A stretch of 64,000 nt of DNA from Thermohahella caldifontis (GTDB lineage: Bacteria; Pseudomonadota; Gammaproteobacteria; Pseudomonadales; Oleiphilaceae): assembly GCF_041153465.1 (NCBI RefSeq), contig NZ_CP154858.1, positions 992,001 through 1,056,000 of the forward strand, given 5' to 3'. The notes beneath the pieces were generated by a model that worked only from the letters and a program-made list of their open reading frames with translations, searched no databases and had not been told where the DNA came from. How positions within the stretch are numbered: the stretch's first letter is position 1; each line of letters begins with the position of its first letter. Position numbers and translations under genes: made by a program. Positions 1 to 7,337 of this stretch are shown one piece after another.

Positions 1-441
1 GGCTGCGAAATCAACCTGCGGGTCCCGGCGCTCATTCCTGACAGCTACCTTCCGGATGTCAACCAGCGCCTGCGCCTCTACAAACGTCTGTCTTCCTGCC
101 GCTCGGAAGAGGAGCTTCAGGCCATCCAGGTGGAAATGATCGATCGCTTCGGTCTGCTTCCCGAAGAAGTGAAGCACCTCGTGCGGCAGACACGGCTGCG
201 CATGCAGGCCGATGCGCTGGGCATCACCCGGATTGATGTCGGGGCCCAGCAGGGCACAGTCGAGTTCGCCAAACACACCCGGGTGGATCCCATGCGTCTC
301 ATACAGCTCATCCAGTCCCGGCCGGACAGTTACCGGCTGTCAGGCGGCGACCGGCTGACCCTGCTGAAGCCTCCCAAGGAACCGGAAGAACGCGTACACT
401 ACATCGAACATCTGCTGACCCTGCTGGAAGCCCGGACATGA
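1..441 (+). CDS. mfd: Transcription-repair coupling factor Mfd, C-terminal end (partial)
   Basis: The reading frame is open from base 1 to the TGA at 439-441, giving the last 146 residues of a protein that begins outside the window. Segments such as NLRVPALIPDSYLPDVN and LRLYKRL match the C-terminal TRCF domain of Mfd, the cytoplasmic translocase that removes stalled RNA polymerase and recruits UvrA during transcription-coupled repair. This end holds the D7 regulatory domain and none of the helicase motifs. The stop overlaps the start of csiV by 4 bp (ATGA), so the two genes are probably co-transcribed. The identification rests on family resemblance of the tail and the csiV neighbour. Confidence 0.9.
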   Translation, partial: GCEINLRVPALIPDSYLPDVNQRLRLYKRLSSCRSEEELQAIQVEMIDRFGLLPEEVKHLVRQTRLRMQADALGITRIDVGAQQGTVEFAKHTRVDPMRLIQLIQSRPDSYRLSGGDRLTLLKPPKEPEERVHYIEHLLTLLEART

Positions 442-1223
442 CTTTGAAAAATGCCCTGTTTGCCCTGTTTTTGCTGACTGTGTCAGGCTTGTCGCCGGCC
501 GCACCGGGAAGCGATGATCTGAGGGCCTACAGACTCAACCTGATCCTTTTTGAGCACCTGAGCGAAAATTCCGATGAACAGGTCCCCTTGCGGGACCATC
601 CGGTAAAACCGGCGTTTGACCGGGTCATCCTGCCGGATACACCGCTCATGGAGAACCAGATACAGATCAATGAGGATACGGAATTCGATCTGGCCGACAG
701 CCTGATCCGCCTGCAGCGCTCGCGCCGCTACCGGGTGCTGTGGTCCGGTTCGGTGACACTGGTCATGCTCCCGGATACCGAGCATCACCTCAGCCTGACC
801 GGACCGCTCAATGCCCAGGGTATTCCTCAGTTTGAAGCTGTTGTGGACTTCAGGCGTTCACTCTATCTGCATGCGGGTGTGACGCTGAATGTGCCGCAGT
901 GGTCGCCCTGGTCCCATGTGCTGCTGGACACCGTCCTGCCTCCCGACAGAAGCGTCAGGAGAAATGGTTATCCGCCCTACCCCGCACCGTTACCGGATAT
1001 CGAGAACCGCGATCGTCAGCTCACGGGCTGGATCACGCTGGAACAGGCTCAGCGGCTCAAGATCGGGGTGACCACCTATTATGATCACCCGCGCTACAGT
1101 GCGCTTGTGCGCGTGGAGCGGGCAGAATTGCCGTCTCCGGAACAGGTACCCGAAGCGGGTACCCGCGGTGACGTGGTCAGACCTCTGTCGGCGCCGCCAG
1201 TACCGCTGTCAGCACAGCCCTGA
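438..1223 (+). CDS. csiV: CsiV-family exported protein
   Basis: The product has 261 residues with a signal peptide ending near the SPAAPG segment (about residue 22). The body matches the CsiV family: an RxYRVLW-type segment near residues 95-100, a TGPLNAQG stretch, and a final domain with QRLKIGVTTYYDHP near residue 210. CsiV is a predicted periplasmic protein with a peptidoglycan-binding fold, described in Shewanella as part of cell-shape and cell-wall processes, and it often follows mfd. The start overlaps the mfd stop by 4 bp. The last roughly 30 residues are Pro-rich and run 47 bp into the 3' end of the convergent mtiP gene. The molecular role is unknown. Confidence 0.75.
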   Translation: MTLKNALFALFLLTVSGLSPAAPGSDDLRAYRLNLILFEHLSENSDEQVPLRDHPVKPAFDRVILPDTPLMENQIQINEDTEFDLADSLIRLQRSRRYRVLWSGSVTLVMLPDTEHHLSLTGPLNAQGIPQFEAVVDFRRSLYLHAGVTLNVPQWSPWSHVLLDTVLPPDRSVRRNGYPPYPAPLPDIENRDRQLTGWITLEQAQRLKIGVTTYYDHPRYSALVRVERAELPSPEQVPEAGTRGDVVRPLSAPPVPLSAQP

Positions 1224-1923
1224 TCCGGTCGATGCTGCGGGCGATCACCGCCTCGATTTCCGCCATGGTAATTTCCCGCTCCACCTTGCCGGCAGCGGGA
1301 TTCACCACGTAGGACAGCAGCGCATATTCCAGTCCGGCCTCCCGGGCCAGCACGGCTTCGGGCATGGCAGTCATGCCCACCATGTCACAGCCATCCCGTT
1401 CCATGCGAACGATCTCCGCAGCAGTTTCCAGCCTCGGCCCCTGGGTGACACCATATACGCCGCCATCCATCAGGGCCACCCCTGCCCGCTGTCCGGCCTC
1501 AAGGAGGGCCCGACGCAGGGAGGCCGTAAACGGAAAGCTGAAATCCACATGGGTGACGTGATCCAGATCCCCCTCAAAGAAGGTTGACGGGCGGCCCCAG
1601 GTGTAATCAATCAGCTGGTCCGGCACGACACAGACACCATCGGTCAGGTCCGGATGGATGCCCCCCACGGCCGTCACACCGATGACCCGGGTCGCGCCCG
1701 CTTCCTTCAGGGCGGCGATATTGGCCCGGTAATTGACCTGGTGTGGCGGAATGCGATGCGGACGACCGTGCCGGGCAAGGAAGATGACCTCCTGGCCGTT
1801 CAGCACCCCTTTTTGCAGGGGGGCGCTGGGTTCACCCCAGCGGGTCGTCACATCCAGACTTTCCAGGCGGGACAGACCGGGCAATTCTGTCAGTCCGGTA
1901 CCGCCGATGATGGCCAGTGTCAT
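1177..1923 (-). CDS. mtiP: S-methyl-5'-thioinosine phosphorylase (MTIP)
   Basis: The product has 248 residues of the PNP/MTAP phosphorylase family. The N-terminus IIGGTGL, the RHGRPHRIPPHQVNYRAN region (residues 51-68) and GMTAMPEAVLARE (about 183-195) are hallmark binding-site segments. The QLIDYTWGR segment is typical of the 6-oxopurine (methylthioinosine) branch known in Pseudomonas rather than methylthioadenosine phosphorylases. It would cleave methylthioinosine with phosphate in methylthioadenosine salvage. An AGGAGAACC ribosome-binding site precedes the ATG, and the gene overlaps mscS upstream by 4 bp. Its 3' end overlaps csiV tail to tail. A general purine nucleoside phosphorylase role is the main alternative. 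Confidence 0.82.
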   Translation of the reverse strand: MTLAIIGGTGLTELPGLSRLESLDVTTRWGEPSAPLQKGVLNGQEVIFLARHGRPHRIPPHQVNYRANIAALKEAGATRVIGVTAVGGIHPDLTDGVCVVPDQLIDYTWGRPSTFFEGDLDHVTHVDFSFPFTASLRRALLEAGQRAGVALMDGGVYGVTQGPRLETAAEIVRMERDGCDMVGMTAMPEAVLAREAGLEYALLSYVVNPAAGKVEREITMAEIEAVIARSIDRIRAVLTAVLAAPTEV

Positions 1924-3029
1924 GATCGGTTCTCCTCCAGCAATGCCACCTTCACCGGATCCGGCAGATCAAGCGTACGTGTGGGAAAGGCGACATCTGC
2001 ACCATGTTCACGAATAATTTCATAGATGCGCATGAGTACGTCCTGCTTCACCTCGTGGAACCTGACCCAGTTGGTGGTCCGGGTAAAGGTGTAGACAAAG
2101 AAATCCAGGGATGACGCCCCGAATGCATTGAAGTTCACGATCAGCGTCTGGGTCGTGTCAATCTCGGGATGATTCTCCAGCATCTCACGTACCGCTTTCA
2201 CAATATCACCCAAGGTATTGAAATCGCAGTAACGGACGCCAATGGTTTCGTAGATGCGCCGATTCAGCATGCGGGACGGGTTTTCCACCGAAATGCTGGT
2301 AAAGGTGGCATTGGGTACATACAGCGGCCGCTTGTCAAAGGTGCGGATCCGGGTCAGCCGCCAGCCGATATGCTCGACCGTCCCCTCGATTTCCTTGTCC
2401 GGAGAGCGGATCCAGTCCCCGACAGCGAACGGACGGTCCAGGTAGATCATCAGGCCACCAAAGAAATTGGCCAGCAGATCCTTGGCAGCAAAGCCCACCG
2501 CGATTCCACCGATCCCCCCGAAAGCCAGCACGCCGGAAATGCTGTAACCCAACGTCTGCATGATGACCAGAACCGACGTGATGATGACCGAAGCGCGAAG
2601 AATCTTCGACAACGCAGACACGGTCGTGGGATCCATGGGCTCCTTCATCTTGTCCGGATTGACCAGGATATGCTCGGCCCCGGAAATGAAACGCACGACG
2701 AACCAGGCCATCAGCGCCACCACCCCCACCTTGCGGATGGGGCCAATGACTCCGAAGATTTCCGCATTGGTCACGGACTGGGCAATTTCCGCCGCCCAGG
2801 AAATGCCCAGCAGCCAGATGAGGGCGATGGTCGGTGTACGCGCGGCCTCTACCAGCGTGTCATCCCAGAGATTTTTGGTGCGTTCGAGTTGCCTGGCGGC
2901 TCTCAGAAACAGGCGTTTGACAATGAAGGCTACCACCAGCGTGACAAACACCAGCACAAAGATTTGTGCCATCTTGCTGTCCGACAACGCATGCAACCCC
3001 AGACTATCCCATATGCTGGCGACGTCCAT
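1920..3029 (-). CDS. MscS-family mechanosensitive ion channel
   Basis: The product has 369 residues with about four to five predicted membrane segments in the first 200 residues. A pore-lining helix rich in Gly and Ala follows (GVLAFGGIGGIAVGFAAKD, about residues 166-184), then the MscS signature FFGGLMIYLDRPFAVGDWI and the beta domain. It should gate ion efflux on membrane tension. The extra N-terminal membrane segments and length resemble YnaI-type homologs more than the 286-residue MscS. The ATG has a good GGAGG site that lies inside the overlapping end of nagZ (26 bp overlap), so translation is likely coupled within the ldt-nagZ-mscS-mtiP group. Confidence 0.88.
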   Translation of the reverse strand: MDVASIWDSLGLHALSDSKMAQIFVLVFVTLVVAFIVKRLFLRAARQLERTKNLWDDTLVEAARTPTIALIWLLGISWAAEIAQSVTNAEIFGVIGPIRKVGVVALMAWFVVRFISGAEHILVNPDKMKEPMDPTTVSALSKILRASVIITSVLVIMQTLGYSISGVLAFGGIGGIAVGFAAKDLLANFFGGLMIYLDRPFAVGDWIRSPDKEIEGTVEHIGWRLTRIRTFDKRPLYVPNATFTSISVENPSRMLNRRIYETIGVRYCDFNTLGDIVKAVREMLENHPEIDTTQTLIVNFNAFGASSLDFFVYTFTRTTNWVRFHEVKQDVLMRIYEIIREHGADVAFPTRTLDLPDPVKVALLEENRS

Positions 3030-4029
3030 TCAAGACCTCCTCCACGTGCTGTTTGAGCTTGTCCCAGTTCCCCGCCTGCGCCGGGTGTTTCCGAAGGCGC
3101 GCCCGGCGTCCGGCCGAACCGGCTTCATCAGGCAGATTGTCCAGTTCATCAAGCCGCCTGAGAGCGTCGTAGACGCCCTTGCGATCATTGCAGAGCAGCA
3201 CCACGTCTGCACCGGCAGACAGCGCACGAACCACCCGATCACCCGCTTTCTGCGGACCCGCTCCCTGCATGCCCAGATCGTCAGTCACCACCGGGCCTTC
3301 AAACCCCAGCGTCTCCCGCAGATAACGTACCCAGGCAGAAGACAGCGCCGCAGGAACGGCTTCCAGGGCAGGCACCTGAACGTGACTGAGCATGACGCCG
3401 GCCCGGGGCAGCACCGCCAGTGCGTCACGGAAAGGCACCAGATCCTCGCTCCCGATCTCCGCAAGGGGCCGCAAATCCTGCGCCATCCCCACGTGAGTAT
3501 CCACGGTCACACCGCCGTGACCAGGGAAATGCTTGAGCACCGGACAAAACCCGGCCAGCAGCAACCCTTCCGCGGCAGCCTGAACACACTGTGCCACTTT
3601 CCGGGGGTCCGCACCGAATGCCCGGTGACCAATCACCTCGTTCAGACCGCGATCCAGATCCGCCACCGGTGCCCAGGTCAGATCAAATCCCAGCTCGTCC
3701 AGTTCATGCGCCATCACGGCACAGGTGGCGCGGATACGCCCCAGCACCCGCTCGGGGGCGTCATCGAAGTCCGCAGCGAGCGTGGCCATGGGGGGCACGT
3801 CCAGCACACCCTCGGTCAGACGACGCACGCGCCCGCCCTCCTGATCCACGGTGATCAGCAGATCCGGCCGCAAGGCGCGGATTTCCCGGATCAGCGCCTT
3901 GCATTGCTGCACCGATTCCAGATTGCGCTGGAACAGGATGACGCCTCCAACCCAGGGATTGAGGAGGATGCTGCAATCATCGTCTGTCAGCGTGGTCGTT
4001 TCAACGTCAACGATCAGGGGTCCGTTCAT
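3004..4029 (-). CDS. nagZ: Beta-N-acetylhexosaminidase NagZ
   Basis: The product is a 341-residue glycoside hydrolase family 3 enzyme. It carries VDQEGGRVRR (61-70), the signature KHFPGHG (166-172) followed by a D-T-H catalytic dyad loop (177-179), and VTDDLGMQGA with the nucleophile Asp at 250 or 251. No signal peptide is present, as expected for a cytoplasmic enzyme. NagZ removes N-acetylglucosamine from anhydromuropeptides during peptidoglycan recycling and so affects AmpC induction in species that have it. It overlaps the upstream L,D-transpeptidase gene by 4 bp and mscS downstream by 26 bp. Placement between mfd/mtiP and psrA follows an order I recall from Pseudomonas. Confidence 0.95.
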   Translation of the reverse strand: MNGPLIVDVETTTLTDDDCSILLNPWVGGVILFQRNLESVQQCKALIREIRALRPDLLITVDQEGGRVRRLTEGVLDVPPMATLAADFDDAPERVLGRIRATCAVMAHELDELGFDLTWAPVADLDRGLNEVIGHRAFGADPRKVAQCVQAAAEGLLLAGFCPVLKHFPGHGGVTVDTHVGMAQDLRPLAEIGSEDLVPFRDALAVLPRAGVMLSHVQVPALEAVPAALSSAWVRYLRETLGFEGPVVTDDLGMQGAGPQKAGDRVVRALSAGADVVLLCNDRKGVYDALRRLDELDNLPDEAGSAGRRARLRKHPAQAGNWDKLKQHVEEVLNGRRQHMG

Positions 4030-4526
4030 GGTTCAATCCATACCTGGGTGCCGGCCGGCGCCAGTGTCCACAGGGTGAGCAAGTCAGGGTTGTGCATGCG
4101 GATGCAGCCATGCGAACGGGGAATGCCCATGGGTTCCGTATCCGGCGTGCCGTGTATATAAATGTAGCGGCGCATGGTATCACAATCTCCGCCCCGGTTG
4201 CGCCCCGGTTCCAGGCCGCAAAGCCAGAAGATCCGGGTGAGAATCCAGTCACGGTCAGGAAAGCGGGCAGCGAGTTCCGGGGACCAGATTTCTCCCGTCG
4301 GGCGTCGTCCGGCAAACACGGCATTCAACGGTGCACCCTCTCCAATGCGCGCCCGGATGTAGTGCCGGCCACGTGGCGTGCAGCCTGACCCGCTGCGCTC
4401 CCCTGCGCCGTTGGCCGCAGTGGAAATCCTGCACGTCCAGCGGAGCGTTCCGGATTCGATTACGGTAAGCGTCTGGTTTGCCAGCTGAATGCGGATAAGC
4501 CGCTCATGTTCGGGGATCAGTCTCAT
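4026..4526 (-). CDS. L,D-transpeptidase (YkuD) domain protein
   Basis: This 166-residue protein consists almost entirely of a YkuD catalytic domain. The active site is visible as HGTPD (125-129) and SHGCIRM (138-144, catalytic Cys141). Such enzymes form or hydrolyse 3-3 peptidoglycan cross-links or attach proteins to the wall. There is no recognisable signal peptide, so either export uses another route, the true start differs, or the enzyme is a cytoplasmic recycling transpeptidase/carboxypeptidase. The last option would suit its 4 bp overlap with nagZ, a cytoplasmic muropeptide recycling gene. The ATG at 4526 has no clear ribosome-binding site. Cytoplasmic action is my inference. Confidence 0.85.
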   Translation of the reverse strand: MRLIPEHERLIRIQLANQTLTVIESGTLRWTCRISTAANGAGERSGSGCTPRGRHYIRARIGEGAPLNAVFAGRRPTGEIWSPELAARFPDRDWILTRIFWLCGLEPGRNRGGDCDTMRRYIYIHGTPDTEPMGIPRSHGCIRMHNPDLLTLWTLAPAGTQVWIEP

Positions 4527-4565
4527 GAGCGGCAGTGTATCGAAGGTCCGTGCCGCAATAAAGCG

Positions 4566-5231
4566 TCAGTTCGGGGCAGCGCTTTTTTCCAGCGCAGGAT
4601 GAACCGGCGCCCTGAGACCGGCGGCAACAAACGGTACCAGTCTGCGGGCGATATCCTCGATGGATGTGGTCACGCCCAGACTATTTTCCAGAATGCTGTC
4701 CAGCGCCTTGTAGGAGGACATGGTAAATGCCGTCGCACCCAGCATGAACTGCATGCGCCAGAATCGCTCCACCTGATCCAGTTCCGGCGTGGCTTCCCGG
4801 ATCAGACGCATGAAGAGCCTGAATTCGGCTGCATACTGCTGCTCCACGTACTTGCGCAGGTGCCCCTGAGACTGGGTGTATGCCAGACCAAGCAAGCGCA
4901 TGAACCGGGCCAGTGCTTCTTCCCCTCGACCGGGCGCCGCATCCAGAATGGAAGACGTAACGACGTACAGCAGCTCTTCCAGCGCGACGGGAGTTTCCTG
5001 GCGGGCACGTGCCTCCAGCTTCGCCCGCAGACTGCGGGTAAAGGGATTCAGGAAGCGGGAAAAGACAGCCTGAATGAGCGCATTTTTGGAGCCGAAATGG
5101 TAATTCACGGCAGCCAGATTAACACCAGCCTTGCTGGTTATCTGGCGCAGCGAGGTCTCGGAAAATCCGCGCTCTGCAAAAAGCTCTTCCGCCGCATCCA
5201 GTATGCGGTCAACGGTATCGGACTGGGCCAT
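4566..5231 (-). CDS. psrA: TetR-family regulator PsrA-like (fatty-acid responsive)
   Basis: The product has 221 residues. The N-terminus (VDRILDAAEELFAERGF, then TSLRQITSKAGVNLAAVNYH) is a TetR helix-turn-helix that is nearly the same as Pseudomonas PsrA as I remember it. The ligand domain also resembles PsrA in FMRLLGLAYTQSQGHLRKY (about residues 103-121). PsrA represses beta-oxidation genes and its own gene, activates rpoS, and releases DNA on binding long-chain fatty acids. Two sites fitting the published PsrA pattern (G/C)AAAC-N4-GTTTG lie just upstream, supporting both identity and autoregulation. In Pseudomonas lexA lies next to psrA; here amtB takes that place. Confidence 0.87.
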   Translation of the reverse strand: MAQSDTVDRILDAAEELFAERGFSETSLRQITSKAGVNLAAVNYHFGSKNALIQAVFSRFLNPFTRSLRAKLEARARQETPVALEELLYVVTSSILDAAPGRGEEALARFMRLLGLAYTQSQGHLRKYVEQQYAAEFRLFMRLIREATPELDQVERFWRMQFMLGATAFTMSSYKALDSILENSLGVTTSIEDIARRLVPFVAAGLRAPVHPALEKSAAPN

Positions 5232-5247
5232 GTTAGGTTATCTGTTC

Positions 5248-5274
5248 CAAACACTTGTTTGAAACATACGTTTG
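5248..5274 (-). promoter_or_regulatory. Two adjoining PsrA operator-like sites upstream of psrA
   Basis: Site 1 is CAAAC-ACTT-GTTTG at 5248-5261 and site 2 is GAAAC-ATAC-GTTTG at 5261-5274. They share one base, so the centres are 13 bp apart. Each fits (G/C)AAAC-N4-GTTTG, the pattern reported for PsrA. They lie 17 to 43 bp upstream of the psrA ATG, where binding would block initiation, so negative autoregulation is inferred. Confidence 0.75.
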
Positions 5275-5316
5275 GATGCAGCCCGTGTCAAGAGGTAAAT
5301 TTACCACCCGCATCAC

Positions 5317-5346
5317 GCAGAAGGCCCGCCGGGGCGGGCCTTCTGC
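5317..5346. terminator. GC-rich hairpin between amtB end and psrA promoter
   Basis: GCAGAAGGCCCGCC (5317-5330) and GGCGGGCCTTCTGC (5333-5346) form a perfect 14-bp inverted repeat with almost no loop. It lies 35 bp after the amtB stop on the minus strand and would separate amtB from psrA. There is no T run on either side, so it may need Rho or act as a processing hairpin. Confidence 0.5.
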
Positions 5347-5381
5347 CAGGACTCAGCAAGCCGGAACTCGCCGTCGCGATC

Positions 5382-6587
5382 TTACTTGTTGTCGAAGTTG
5401 GTGGCTTCAATGCGATGGAAGGTCAGGTCAGCGCCATTGTACTGCTGCTCATCATCCATGCGCAGCCCACCGGCGAGCTTGCTGCACAGCCCATAAAACA
5501 GGAAACCGCCTGCCAGAGCCACCGCAACGCCTGCCAGCGTCCCGATCACCTGACTGGCCAGGCTCACGCCTCCCAACCCTCCGAGCGCAGTCTGACCAAA
5601 AATGCCGGCAGCAATACCGCCCCAAACGCCACAGAGACCATGCAACGGCCAGACACCCAGTACGTCGTCCACCTTGTGCAGCGATTTCTGCATCCACTCG
5701 AAGGCAAACACGAAGAAGGCACCGGCTGCCCCGCCCACAATCAGCGCACCCACTGGATGCATGATATCCGAGCCCGCACACACGGCCACCAGTCCGGCCA
5801 GCGGACCATTGTGAATGAAGCCCGGGTCATTGCGGCCCACAACCATTGCCACCAGGGTGCCACCCACCATGGCCATGAGACTGTTGACCGCCACCAGACC
5901 CGAAATGCCTTCAATTTTCTGCGCCGACATGACATTGAAGCCGAACCAGCCCACAATCAGGATCCATGACCCGAGAGACAGGAACGGTATGCTGGACGGC
6001 ACAAAGGCCACCACCTGCCCGTTCCGGAAACGGCCATGACGCACCCCGACAAGAATAATGGCTGCCAGTGCAATCCAGCCACCCACAGCATGCACCACCA
6101 CCGAGCCTGCAAAGTCGTGGAAGCTGCTACCGAATTGGGTCTCCAGCCAGAACTGGAAGCCATAATTGCCATTCCAGATCACACCCTCAAAGAAGCTGTA
6201 GACAAAGGCCACACAGAGTGCGGATGCGGCAAGCATCGGATAGAACCGCGCCCGCTCTGCCACGCCACCTGAGATGATCGCAGGAATGGCTGCGGCAAAG
6301 GTCAGCAGGAAGAAGAACTTGACCAGCTCATAGCCATTGTTGGCAGAGAGCACCTCTGCACTCTTGAAGAAATCCACACCGTAGGCCAGCTTGTAGCCAA
6401 TAAAGAAATAGGCAATGGCCGAGGTACCGAACTCGGTGAGAATCTTCACCAGGGCATTCACCTGGTTCTTGTGCCGGACGGTGCCGACCTCCAGAAATGC
6501 AAAGCCTGCATGCATGGCGAGCACCATGATGGCACCCAGCAGCACGAACAGACTATCCACACCTGATGCCAACGCCTGTACAGTCAT
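5382..6587 (-). CDS. amtB: Ammonium transporter AmtB
   Basis: With the start at 6587 the product is a 401-residue Amt/Mep/Rh channel with about 11 membrane helices. The twin pore histidines are visible in HDFAGSVVVHAVGG (H166) and GVWPLHGLCG (H316), and the ammonium-site Asp in the same first segment (D158). The frame stays open to 6671. I chose ATG 6587 because the protein then begins directly before the first helix, and because a sigma-54 promoter at 6655-6670 would overlap a longer coding region. No glnK gene adjoins it here. Nitrogen control through NtrC is inferred from the upstream sites. Confidence 0.93.
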   Translation of the reverse strand: MTVQALASGVDSLFVLLGAIMVLAMHAGFAFLEVGTVRHKNQVNALVKILTEFGTSAIAYFFIGYKLAYGVDFFKSAEVLSANNGYELVKFFFLLTFAAAIPAIISGGVAERARFYPMLAASALCVAFVYSFFEGVIWNGNYGFQFWLETQFGSSFHDFAGSVVVHAVGGWIALAAIILVGVRHGRFRNGQVVAFVPSSIPFLSLGSWILIVGWFGFNVMSAQKIEGISGLVAVNSLMAMVGGTLVAMVVGRNDPGFIHNGPLAGLVAVCAGSDIMHPVGALIVGGAAGAFFVFAFEWMQKSLHKVDDVLGVWPLHGLCGVWGGIAAGIFGQTALGGLGGVSLASQVIGTLAGVAVALAGGFLFYGLCSKLAGGLRMDDEQQYNGADLTFHRIEATNFDNK

Positions 6588-6654
6588 ACTCTCTTGCACG
6601 TCGAATCCTCGTTCTGGTTTTCGGTTGAGTTTTGAAATCTGTGCACAGCGAGAA

Positions 6655-6670
6655 AGCACAAACCGGGCCA
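6655..6670 (-). promoter_or_regulatory. Sigma-54 promoter of amtB
   Basis: On the minus strand the sequence is TGGCCCG-GTTT-GTGCT. Compared with TGGCACG-N4-TTGCW it has the invariant GG and GC with exactly 10 bases between them and two other mismatches. Transcription should start near 6644, giving a leader of about 57 nt before the ATG at 6587. Confidence 0.75.
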
Positions 6671-6756
6671 CGTGATGGATTCACGCGCTATTTCAGTGCA
6701 ATAGAAAGAATTTTCGGGGGTGGAGTGGCTAATTCCAGAATCAAAGAATCAATTTT

Positions 6757-6773
6757 TGCATCATCATGGTGCA
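6757..6773. promoter_or_regulatory. NtrC-like enhancer site upstream of amtB
   Basis: TGCATCATCATGGTGCA is a near-palindrome that differs by few bases from the E. coli glnA NtrC site TGCACCAACATGGTGCT as I remember it. Its centre is about 120 bp upstream of the predicted sigma-54 start, a usual enhancer distance. A weaker half-conserved copy may lie at 6684-6700. Confidence 0.65.
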
Positions 6774-6791
6774 CCCAGGAAAGATAGCGCA

Positions 6792-7337
6792 CTATTTTGA
6801 GGCGTTGCCGCCGCCGCGACTGCCGTCCAGGGCCTGCTTATAGTGCATCGCCATATCATCAGAGAAAAGGCAGAAGGTGACCTCGGCGGGCAGATCATGA
6901 CTGCTCAGCCAGTCGCGCACTTCCCTCACGGCAACAGGAGCCGCCTCTTCGGGAGGATAACCAAATATACCGCAGCTGATGGCCGGGATGGCCACATGCC
7001 GGATATTGTGGGCTTCACAACAACGCAGGATGGCGCGGTAACAATCCTTCAATTGCTGCGCCTCACCCTGCAAGCCACCCCGCCAGACCGGTCCGACCGC
7101 ATGAATGATGTATCTCGCCGGCAGCCAGTAACCCGGCGTCAGACGGGCCTCTCCCGTGGGACAGGGTGCGACCTGGCGACAGGCATCAATCAGTTCGGGA
7201 CCCGCCGCCCGGAAGATGGCACCACACACACCCCCACCGGGCAACAATCTGTCATTGGCGGCATTGACGATGGCGTCCACCGCCAGCCGGGTGATGTCAC
7301 CCACATGCAGGTGCATGCGCTCATCCGGCGAGCGCAT
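6792..7337 (-). CDS. Macrodomain protein (O-acetyl-ADP-ribose deacetylase type)
   Basis: The 181-residue product is a single macrodomain. HVGDITRLAVDAIVNAAN (residues 11-28) and the glycine loop GGGVCGAIFRAAG (34-46) match MacroD/YmdB enzymes, which bind ADP-ribose and hydrolyse O-acetyl-ADP-ribose or mono-ADP-ribose from proteins. The usual GGGGVDGAI loop here reads GGGVCGAI, with Cys in place of Asp. The frame continues upstream to 7538, but that part overlaps the next gene. I chose ATG 7337 because GGAG sits 7 bases before it; it overlaps the upstream gene by 17 bp. The amtB NtrC-like site lies between 6757 and this gene's stop. It is probably a cytoplasmic housekeeping enzyme. Confidence 0.85.
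   Translation of the reverse strand: MRSPDERMHLHVGDITRLAVDAIVNAANDRLLPGGGVCGAIFRAAGPELIDACRQVAPCPTGEARLTPGYWLPARYIIHAVGPVWRGGLQGEAQQLKDCYRAILRCCEAHNIRHVAIPAISCGIFGYPPEEAAPVAVREVRDWLSSHDLPAEVTFCLFSDDMAMHYKQALDGSRGGGNASK

Noticed and set aside
6588..6671. Longer N-terminus for AmtB
   Set aside because: It would place the sigma-54 promoter inside the coding region and adds a polar stretch not seen in the family.
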